The position numbers and the translations under genes are program-made. A DNA stretch of 64,000 bases from [Mycobacterium] vasticus (GTDB lineage: Bacteria; Actinomycetota; Actinomycetes; Mycobacteriales; Mycobacteriaceae). The stretch is from assembly GCF_020181595.1 (NCBI RefSeq), contig NZ_CP084028.1, positions 1,979,631 through 2,043,630 on the forward strand. Reading direction: 5' to 3'. The notes below the pieces were generated by a model that saw only the letters and a program-made list of their open reading frames with translations, had not been told where the DNA came from and did not search any database. The first letter of the stretch is position 1; every line of letters begins with the position of its first letter. Below, piece by piece: positions 6,363-12,414 of this stretch.

Positions 6363-8755
6363 GCACAACGTTCGTCAGGCCCTTGGCGGATATTCGCGCG
6401 GCAGACGTCGCATTCGGCGGTGGCAAGGCCGCCAACCTGGGTGAGCTGGCCGCTGCCGGGCTCGCGGTGCCCGATGCGTTTGTCATCGGTGTCCCGGCAT
6501 ATGTGACCGCGGCGGCCGACGGACCGGTCGCGGCCCCATCCGGCGACCTCCGTGACGCGATCGTCGCGCACTACCGGGCCATGGGTCACGACGTGGCCGT
6601 GGCGGTCCGTTCCTCAGCGGTGGCCGAGGATGGTGCCACTGCTTCCCACGCGGGCATCTTCGAGACGGTCCTCAACGTCAAAGGCGTCGCAGACCTGTTG
6701 GACGCGGTTCGACGCTGCTGGGCGTCGGCGACTTCGCCGCGGGCACGCCGATACACCGGTGTCCGGGGACTGGAATCAGATGGCGCCGGCATCGCGGTCG
6801 TTGTCCAGCGTCAGATCGCCTCGGCCTGTTCGGGAGTCGTCTTCACCGCGGACCCGCTGACCGGGAGCTCGGACCGGTTGGTCCTTGAATGCGTACGGGG
6901 GTTGGGGGAGGCCGTTGTGGCCGGACAGGTCACGCCGGATCGCATCGTGGTCGACAAGCAATCACTGGACATCGTGGCCGTGGAGCGCGGAAATCAAGAA
7001 TCGACCCTTGAGGGCGACTGCACCGCAACGGGTCTGGTGAGCAGGTCGCTGACGGCACGCGAAGCGGTGTGCCCGTCGTTGTCCGAGAGCCAGATCCGCG
7101 AGATCGCCCGGCACGCGTTGCGGATCGAGCAGTGGTACGGCAGTCCGCAGGACATCGAGTGGGCTTTCGACGGCCAGACACGATCGTGGATTCTGCAAAC
7201 CCGTCCGATCACCGCCTTCGACATGTTGGCCGCCCGCGCAACCGCGTTCGGCTTCTACGATCCGTTGCGTTCGAACGGAAGTCGTTGGACCCGTGCGAAT
7301 ATCGCTGAGGCGGTGCCCGGTGTGCCGACGCCGCTCACCTGGTCGGTGTGGAGCGCCGGACTCAACGATGGACACCGGCAATCCCAGATCCAGCTCGGTG
7401 TGGTGGCCAAGGGCGATCACCGGCGCGTACCGGTGGTCAATCTGGTCCGGGGCTGGCCGGCGCTCTCGGTTGACCTGCTGGTGAGTCAGGTCGCCCAGAT
7501 CCCCGGGATGGACCCGAGTGCGTTCAGTGAGCAGTTCTTCGGGGAGGCAGAACTTGTGGAGCCCGCGCCGGCGCGGGTCCGTACCGCGACCGCGCTGCGG
7601 ATGGTAGGCCGGGCGCCCATCAATCTTGCTCTGCTGCAATGGCGTCTCCGCGCGGTGAGCGAGACTTCGCGGCAGGCGTGGCAGCGCGACGCCTGGGCCC
7701 CTGTCGTCGATCCGGTGGCCCTGGTGGCCGAGGCGGCGCAGCGGTTCGGCGAGACCATGGTCGTGCACTCGATGCAGACCAACGTCTGCCAAAACCTCTA
7801 CCAGGCCGTCGAACGCATCGCCGGCGGCCGGGCGATAGACCTCGTCTCCGCAGATGGAGACCTTCCCGAAGCGCACCTGGCCACCGATCTCTGGCTGCTG
7901 GCCCACGGCCAGATCTCGCTGGAGCTTTTCCTTCACCGACACGGCTTCCACGGACCCGACGAAGGGGAACTCGCCGCGCCGTCATGGCGGCAGAACCCCG
8001 AGCCGGTGCTGCACGCCGCGAGAGGAATGGCTGGTCGCGGTGCTGCACGCGATCCGCTTGCGGCACTGGACAAGCGGCGCGCGCAACGGCGCGAGGCGGA
8101 GATGCGACTGGGCGCCTCCTTGCCGCGTTCGCGTCGACGGATCGCCGTACATCTGATCGCCATGGCCCGCCGAGCGGTCGTCGGGCGCGAGACCGGCAAA
8201 GTGGCATTCCTGCAAGACCTCGACGTCATCCGCCATGCGATCGCGTTCCTGGGCGATGACGCGGTCTGGCACACACTCGACGAACTCAAGTCGAAGGTGG
8301 CACTCACCGCGACTGATGTCGTTGCACGCCAACGAGTCCGGTCACAGTTCGCCGCCCAAGAGCCACCGCTGTCCATAATCGAAGGCCGGGGAGTGCCGGA
8401 ATCGGTTGGTGATCAACGATCGGAGTCGACGATCGCCGGTATCGCGGCCAGCCCGGGCCGTGCGCGTGGCCGGGCGCGGGTCGTGACGAGTCCCGCCGCC
8501 AATACCGTCCTCGGCGGCGGCGATGTGCTGATCGCTCGCACCACCGACCCGTCGTGGGTGACGACGTTCATGACGGTGGCCGGAATGGTGCTCGATGTGG
8601 GTGCCACCATGTCGCACGCCGCGATCATCGCGCGAGAACTGGGAATCCCCTGCGTGATCGGGACCGGCAACGGCACCCAGGTCATCCCCGACGGCGCGCT
8701 GGTCGAGATCGACGGATCACAGGGGACCGTCCGAATCCTCGAGCTGCCGACTTAG
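6359..8755 (+). CDS. Rifampin-phosphotransferase-like dikinase (PPDK-N plus His-swivel domain)
   Basis: This 798-residue protein begins with a PEP-synthase/PPDK ATP-binding domain (GGGKAANLGELAAAGLAVP near residue 20; VRSSAVAEDGATASHAGIF near residue 85). A long middle region follows (about 330-700). It ends in a phosphohistidine swivel domain (GATMSHAAIIARELGIPCV, catalytic His about residue 753; then IPDGALVEIDG). True PEP synthases carry a PEP-binding TIM barrel after the swivel domain; here the protein stops just after it, which is the layout of rifampin phosphotransferases. The substrate is unproven, and other antibiotic- or metabolite-phosphorylating dikinases share this layout. The start is the ATG overlapping the leader-ORF stop. 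No rifamycin-associated element was recognised upstream. It ends 4 bp inside the convergent DUF167 gene. Confidence 0.7.
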   Translation: MSTTFVRPLADIRAADVAFGGGKAANLGELAAAGLAVPDAFVIGVPAYVTAAADGPVAAPSGDLRDAIVAHYRAMGHDVAVAVRSSAVAEDGATASHAGIFETVLNVKGVADLLDAVRRCWASATSPRARRYTGVRGLESDGAGIAVVVQRQIASACSGVVFTADPLTGSSDRLVLECVRGLGEAVVAGQVTPDRIVVDKQSLDIVAVERGNQESTLEGDCTATGLVSRSLTAREAVCPSLSESQIREIARHALRIEQWYGSPQDIEWAFDGQTRSWILQTRPITAFDMLAARATAFGFYDPLRSNGSRWTRANIAEAVPGVPTPLTWSVWSAGLNDGHRQSQIQLGVVAKGDHRRVPVVNLVRGWPALSVDLLVSQVAQIPGMDPSAFSEQFFGEAELVEPAPARVRTATALRMVGRAPINLALLQWRLRAVSETSRQAWQRDAWAPVVDPVALVAEAAQRFGETMVVHSMQTNVCQNLYQAVERIAGGRAIDLVSADGDLPEAHLATDLWLLAHGQISLELFLHRHGFHGPDEGELAAPSWRQNPEPVLHAARGMAGRGAARDPLAALDKRRAQRREAEMRLGASLPRSRRRIAVHLIAMARRAVVGRETGKVAFLQDLDVIRHAIAFLGDDAVWHTLDELKSKVALTATDVVARQRVRSQFAAQEPPLSIIEGRGVPESVGDQRSESTIAGIAASPGRARGRARVVTSPAANTVLGGGDVLIARTTDPSWVTTFMTVAGMVLDVGATMSHAAIIARELGIPCVIGTGNGTQVIPDGALVEIDGSQGTVRILELPT

Positions 8756-8988
8756 CGATCGATCCGGAAGCGCTTGACCCGCGCCCCTGCGCCCGACGCC
8801 AGTTCGACCCGGCTGCGCGGCACCCCGAAATGCTCGGCCAGAACCTTGATGACCGCGGCGTTGGCCTTGCCGTCCACGGCCTGCTCCCGCACGTAGACGG
8901 TGAGCTGGCCGTCGTCGTCGGTCTCCACCAGCGGGCCCTTGCGGCTGCCGGGTTTGACCTTCACGACGACAGTCTGGCTGGCGCTCAT
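8752..8988 (-). CDS. DUF167 (YggU-type) small protein
   Basis: This is a 78-residue protein with the DUF167 signature: VKVKPGSRKGPLVE, LTVYVREQAVDGKANAAVIKVLAEHFGVP, and RVELASGAGARVKRFRI. The family is widespread and its function is unknown. The start codon (8986-8988) is the outermost triplet of a 50-bp perfect inverted repeat whose other end is the vapB start codon. The two genes diverge with only 44 bp between start codons and no room for normal leaders. It therefore probably shares control with the toxin-antitoxin pair. Its 3' end overlaps the dikinase stop by 4 bp. Confidence 0.9.
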   Translation of the reverse strand: MSASQTVVVKVKPGSRKGPLVETDDDGQLTVYVREQAVDGKANAAVIKVLAEHFGVPRSRVELASGAGARVKRFRIDR

Positions 8989-9035
8989 ATTGACAGCATG
9001 CTATCAAGTAAATTTGATAGCATGCTGTCAATATG
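8986..9035. promoter_or_regulatory. Perfect 22-bp-arm inverted repeat spanning both divergent start codons
   Basis: The left arm 8986-9007 is the exact reverse complement of the right arm 9014-9035, around the spacer GTAAAT. Each arm begins with a start codon (DUF167 on the reverse strand, vapB on the forward), then ATTGACAGCATGCTATCAA or its mirror. TTGACA-like (8990-8995 and its mirror 9026-9031) and TAGCAT-like (9018-9023 and its mirror 8998-9003) elements occur symmetrically. This is most simply an autoregulatory VapB operator acting on both genes. Confidence 0.8.
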
Positions 9036-9284
9036 CGTACGACCGTGACATTGGATGACGACACCCTGCAGTTGATACGTCGGCGAATGGCCGAACGGCA
9101 GGTGTCGTTCAAGCAGGCGCTCAACGAGGCCATCAGAGACGGTGTCGCAGGCCGACCGATACGGCAATTCACCACGCGGACCGCCGATCTCGGTGTTCCT
9201 TCGGTCAATCTGGACCGAGCCCTGCAGATCGTCGCGGATCTGGAGGACGAGGAGTTGATCCGTCGTCAGCGTCGTGGTGCGTAA
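9033..9284 (+). CDS. vapB: VapB-type antitoxin, ribbon-helix-helix
   Basis: This 83-residue protein opens with a ribbon-helix-helix DNA-binding motif (RTTVTLDDDTLQLIRRRMAE, then VSFKQALNEAIRDGV). Residues about 47-83 are a flexible, charged tail (FTTRTADLG, LEDEELIRRQRRG) expected to wrap the toxin. The ATG is the inner end of the 50-bp inverted repeat, so the mRNA is probably leaderless or nearly so. The toxin gene follows after 6 nt. Antitoxins of this type repress their own promoter together with the toxin, and the palindrome is the obvious binding site. Confidence 0.85.
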   Translation: MRTTVTLDDDTLQLIRRRMAERQVSFKQALNEAIRDGVAGRPIRQFTTRTADLGVPSVNLDRALQIVADLEDEELIRRQRRGA

Positions 9285-9290
9285 CAGCCT

Positions 9291-9722
9291 ATGAAGATCG
9301 TCGACGCCAATGTCTTGCTGTACGCGGTGAACACCTCAGCTGAGCACCACGATGCCTCGGCGCGTTGGCTCGACCGTGCGCTGTCCGGTGCCGACACGGT
9401 CGGGTTCGCCTGGGTACCGCTTCTCGCGTTCGTCCGGCTCTCCACCAAGGAGGGCCTATTTCCCAATCCGCTGCGTGCCGAGGATGCGATGAGCCGGGTT
9501 GCGGACTGGACTACGGCATCCACTGCGGTAGTGGTCAACCCCACCGCCCGGCATGTCGATGTCCTCACCGACATGTTGAGCAGGACAGGCTCCGGCGGGA
9601 ACCTCGTCAACGATGGCCACTTGGCAGCGCTCGCTGTCGAACATCGGGGCGAAATCGTCTCCTACGACACCGATTTCGAACGATTCGGGGTCGGTTGGAA
9701 CCGGCCCGAGGAGTTGCTTTGA
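9291..9722 (+). CDS. vapC: VapC-type PIN-domain toxin
   Basis: This 143-residue PIN-domain ribonuclease shows the first acidic motif IVDANVLLYAVN (Asp4), the central WVPLLAFVRLSTKEG block, and the C-terminal NLVNDGHLAALAVEHRGEIV and SYDTDFERF motifs carrying the remaining acidic residues. VapC toxins cleave tRNA or rRNA at specific sites; the target cannot be read from sequence. It is the second gene of the vapBC pair and ends just before the convergent thiolase-like gene. Confidence 0.88.
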   Translation: MKIVDANVLLYAVNTSAEHHDASARWLDRALSGADTVGFAWVPLLAFVRLSTKEGLFPNPLRAEDAMSRVADWTTASTAVVVNPTARHVDVLTDMLSRTGSGGNLVNDGHLAALAVEHRGEIVSYDTDFERFGVGWNRPEELL

Positions 9723-9723
9723 G

Positions 9724-10923
9724 CTAGCGGGCGACGATCACCGAAGAGCCGTGCCCGAACAGGCCCTGGTTGGCGGTGACGCCGACGGTGGCGCCCTCGA
9801 CCTGCCGGCCGGTGGCCTGACCGCGCAGCTGCCAGGTCAACTCGCACACCTGGGCAATGGCCTGCGCGGGGATCGCCTCGCCGAAGCATGCCAGCCCGCC
9901 CGACGGGTTCACCGGCACCCGGCCGCCGATGGTGGTGGCACCGCTGCGCAGCAGCTGCTCGCCCTCGCCCTTGGCGCACAGACCCAGGTGCTCATACCAG
10001 TCGATCTCGAGTGCGGTCGACAGGTCGTAGACCTCGGCCAGGCTGACGTCATCCGGGCCGATGCCGGCCTCGGCGTAGGCCGCGTCCAGGATCTGGTCCT
10101 TGAACACCCGGTCTGATCCCGGCACCACCGCGGTGGAATCGGTTGCGATGTCCGGCAATTCGGGCAGGTGCTGCGGGTACTGCGGGGTCACGGTGGACAC
10201 CGCGCGCACCGACGGCACCCCGTCCAAAGACCCCAGGTGCTTCTTCGCGAACTCGGCGCTGGCTACGATCAGCGCCGCTGCGCCGTCGGAGGTGGCGCAG
10301 ATGTCGAGCTGGCGCAGCGGGTCGGAGACCACCGGGCTGGCCAGCACGTCGGCAACCGCGGATTCCTTGCGGTAGCGGGCATTCGGGTTGCTCAACCCGT
10401 GCCGGGAGTTCTTCACCTTGACCTGAGCGAAGTCCTCGGAGGTGGCGCCGTAGAGGTCCATCCGCCGGCGGGCCAGCAGCGCGAAGTACACCGGGTTCAT
10501 CGCGCCGATCAGGTGGAACCGCTGCCAGTCCGGGTCGCCTCTACGCTCGCCGCCGACCGGGGCGAACGCGCCCTTGGGGGTGGTGTCGGCGCCGATCACC
10601 AGCGCGACGTCGCAGAACCCGGCCAGGATCTGGGCCCGGGCGCTCTGCAGCGCCTGCGAACCCGATGCGCACGCGGCATAGGAGGACGACACCGGAACCC
10701 CGTTCCAGCCCAGCTTCTGGGCGAACGTCGAACCGGCGATGAAGCCCGGGTAGCCGTTGCGGATGGTGTCCGCGCCGGCGATGAACTGGATCGCGGTGGC
10801 GTCCAGGCCGGCGTCGGCCAGAGCGGCACGCGCGGCGATCACCCCGTACTCGGTGAAGTCACGGCCCCACTTGCCCCACGGGTGCATGCCCGCACCCAGG
10901 ATGTACAGCGGTTGGGGAGTCAT
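9724..10923 (-). CDS. Thiolase-fold lipid-transfer protein / acyl-CoA thiolase or aldolase
   Basis: This is a 399-residue thiolase-superfamily protein. It has the nucleophilic-Cys region SSSYAACASGSQALQSA (about residue 85), a central LDICATSDGAAALIVA block, and the C-terminal VNPSGGLACFGEAIPAQ and TANQGLFGHGSSVIV. It resembles Rv1627c, annotated as a non-specific lipid-transfer protein. Start: the ATG overlaps the TGA of the upstream DUF35 gene (ATGA at 10920-10923), so the pair is translationally coupled. Thiolase/DUF35 pairs are known from steroid side-chain degradation (Ltp2 with a DUF35 partner), so a two-subunit beta-ketoacyl-CoA or aldol-CoA enzyme is likely. Its substrate is unknown. 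Confidence 0.85.
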   Translation of the reverse strand: MTPQPLYILGAGMHPWGKWGRDFTEYGVIAARAALADAGLDATAIQFIAGADTIRNGYPGFIAGSTFAQKLGWNGVPVSSSYAACASGSQALQSARAQILAGFCDVALVIGADTTPKGAFAPVGGERRGDPDWQRFHLIGAMNPVYFALLARRRMDLYGATSEDFAQVKVKNSRHGLSNPNARYRKESAVADVLASPVVSDPLRQLDICATSDGAAALIVASAEFAKKHLGSLDGVPSVRAVSTVTPQYPQHLPELPDIATDSTAVVPGSDRVFKDQILDAAYAEAGIGPDDVSLAEVYDLSTALEIDWYEHLGLCAKGEGEQLLRSGATTIGGRVPVNPSGGLACFGEAIPAQAIAQVCELTWQLRGQATGRQVEGATVGVTANQGLFGHGSSVIVAR

Positions 10924-11363
10924 GCGCCCACCTTCTTCCACGCGTAGACGGTGCGCGTCACGCCGTCGTCGTCGGTGTAGAGCGGCATGGTCGTCAACTC
11001 CATCTCCATGCCGACCTTCAGATCCGCCGCCAGGGTGCCCTCGACCACCTTGCCCAGCACGATCAGGCCCTCGTCGGCCAACTCGACCGCGGCGATCGCG
11101 AACGGCTCGAACGGGTCAGATGGCGGATACGGCACCGGAGGCAGGTATCGATTCTCGGTGTAGCTCCAGATCTTGCCGCGCCGCGACAGCGCGACGGGCT
11201 CGAGCACGTCACCATCGCAGGCCGGGTTGGGGCAGTTGTTCTCCCGAGGCGGGAACACATAGGTGCCGCACTGCGGACACTTGGCGCCGATCAGGTGGGC
11301 GAGGCCGGCGTCGTCGGTGGTGAACCACCCGTCGATCGCGGGCTGTGAGGCTACGTCTGGCAC
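10920..11363 (-). CDS. DUF35 OB-fold/zinc-ribbon partner of the thiolase-like protein
   Basis: This protein of about 147 residues has a four-cysteine zinc ribbon (KCPQCGTYVFPPRENNCPNP, followed by ACDG) and an OB-fold that binds acyl-CoA in the family (IWSYTENRYLPPVPYP, LVVLGKVVEG-like strand, MPLYTDDDGVTRTVYAWKKV). The GTG start at 11363 is chosen because a TACGCT -10 box lies exactly 6 nt before it. A longer version from 11471 is open but begins in weakly coding sequence. The gene is coupled to the thiolase gene downstream and corresponds to Rv1628c by position and content. Confidence 0.82.
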   Translation of the reverse strand: MPDVASQPAIDGWFTTDDAGLAHLIGAKCPQCGTYVFPPRENNCPNPACDGDVLEPVALSRRGKIWSYTENRYLPPVPYPPSDPFEPFAIAAVELADEGLIVLGKVVEGTLAADLKVGMEMELTTMPLYTDDDGVTRTVYAWKKVGA

Positions 11364-11369
11364 CGGTTC

Positions 11370-11375
11370 AGCGTA
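11370..11375 (-). promoter_or_regulatory. -10 box, leaderless DUF35-thiolase transcript
   Basis: TACGCT on the reverse strand is followed by GAACCG and then GTG. A 6-nt gap places the transcription start at the start codon. Confidence 0.5.
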
Positions 11376-11449
11376 CCCAACGAGCACGCTGGAACTGAAA
11401 CGTGTTGCAGTTTGCTCGGCCGCGACCGCCAGAGGCGGGCAAAAATGGC

Positions 11450-11478
11450 TTGACGGACGGCGTAGCAGCAATTAGTTT
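11450..11478 (+). promoter_or_regulatory. Promoter of the second toxin-antitoxin pair
   Basis: TTGACG (11450-11455), a 17-bp spacer and TAGTTT (11473-11478) precede the antitoxin gene by about 45 nt. The downstream AT-rich leader (TTAGTTTCTAGTTAAAGTAA) contains the repeated element TAGTT, a plausible autoregulator site. This AT-rich patch is unlike the surrounding GC-rich DNA. Confidence 0.5.
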
Positions 11479-11522
11479 CTAGTTAAAGTAATCTGGAAGT
11501 ATATGTCAATGAGGGTTAAGCG

Positions 11523-11969
11523 ATGGCCAAGGCAGTGCGGGGACGGCTCATCCGCCGTGTCAAGGTGCGTGATTTCAAAGAGACTCTGGCGATTCCGGCC
11601 GCAAACAAGTCGCTGTTCCGGGATGGCCATGACACTCCGGTGGTGGTGCAGACCGGACGTGATGAACGGCGAGTCGACTTAGGGGTGTCGTCGGGCGGGG
11701 AGTTCCTGATTCCGAGCTGGCTCAGAAAGAGCGTTGAGGCCGCGGCGTCGCCCGATGACGAGGTGGCGATCTATTTATCGGCCCGCGCCATCTGGCTCGT
11801 TCCGGGGGAGCAGGACGACGCGATCGCGACAGTCAGTGGCGCGACGGTCAGCGCACAGAGTGCGCGGGAGGCACGGCGACTCGCAGCTGTCCGCGAACTG
11901 AGCGGGAGCCTGACCGGGATGTACGGACCCGGATATCTTCAAGATCTGCGCGACGAGTGGCCGTCGTGA
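11523..11969 (+). CDS. Antitoxin of a PIN toxin, unrecognised fold
   Basis: This 148-residue protein sits directly before and overlaps a PIN-toxin gene, so an antitoxin role is inferred from context. The N-terminus is basic (RGRLIRRVKVRDFKETLAIP) and could bind DNA. The middle (GGEFLIPSWLRKSV, DDEVAIYLSARAIWLVPGEQ) is beta-rich. The C-terminus (LSGSLTGMYGPGYLQDLRDE) resembles the amphipathic toxin-wrapping tails of VapB antitoxins. It is about twice as long as usual VapB proteins and I recognise no standard AbrB, RHH or Phd domain. No equivalent lies between Rv1628c and polA in M. tuberculosis as I recall it, so this is an inserted module. Confidence 0.65.
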   Translation: MAKAVRGRLIRRVKVRDFKETLAIPAANKSLFRDGHDTPVVVQTGRDERRVDLGVSSGGEFLIPSWLRKSVEAAASPDDEVAIYLSARAIWLVPGEQDDAIATVSGATVSAQSAREARRLAAVRELSGSLTGMYGPGYLQDLRDEWPS

Positions 11970-12370
11970 CTACAGCCGTCGACGCGTCTGTCTTGATCGC
12001 GTACTTCGACGCGAACGACACGCATCACGATGCCGCCGTAAATGTTCTCGCCGAGGCAGTGCGGGACGACCTCGTCGCGAGTGCCATGACGATCGCCGAA
12101 CTTCTCGTCGTCCCGGCACGTGTCGGTGACGATGCGCTGCGCATGGCACAAGAAGCCTTCACCCGCCTTGAGATTGGCGACGAGCCCTTTCCCGAGGACG
12201 CGGCCGTCCGCCTGGTCCGGTTGCGGGCTGACTCGGGGCTGAAAATGCCCGACTGCTGTGTACTGCTTGCAGCCGAAACAGCCGGCGCCGAAACGGTGGC
12301 CACGTTTGACGCTCGACTAGCCAAGGCGGCCCGCGAGCGGGGATTGGAAGTGGCCGGGATTCAGGCATGA
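11966..12370 (+). CDS. vapC: PIN-domain toxin (VapC family)
   Basis: This 134-residue PIN protein shows all four acidic positions in recognisable motifs: TTAVDASVLIAYFD, AMTIAELLVVPAR, KMPDCCVLLAAE and VATFDARLAKAARERGLEV. The GTG start at 11966 overlaps the antitoxin stop (GTGA) and leaves the canonical N-terminus; an upstream in-frame GTG (11957) is less likely. It is predicted to be an RNase neutralised by the preceding protein. It ends 44 bp before polA. Confidence 0.87.
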   Translation: MTTAVDASVLIAYFDANDTHHDAAVNVLAEAVRDDLVASAMTIAELLVVPARVGDDALRMAQEAFTRLEIGDEPFPEDAAVRLVRLRADSGLKMPDCCVLLAAETAGAETVATFDARLAKAARERGLEVAGIQA

Positions 12371-12402
12371 ATCCGGGCCAACACCGTGCCGTAGGTGGTG
12401 CA

Positions 12403-12408
12403 TAGAGT
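12403..12408 (+). promoter_or_regulatory. -10 box, leaderless polA transcript
   Basis: TAGAGT is followed by GGGGAC and then the GTG start codon, a 6-nt gap typical of mycobacterial leaderless promoters. Confidence 0.5.
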
Positions 12409-12414
12409 GGGGAC

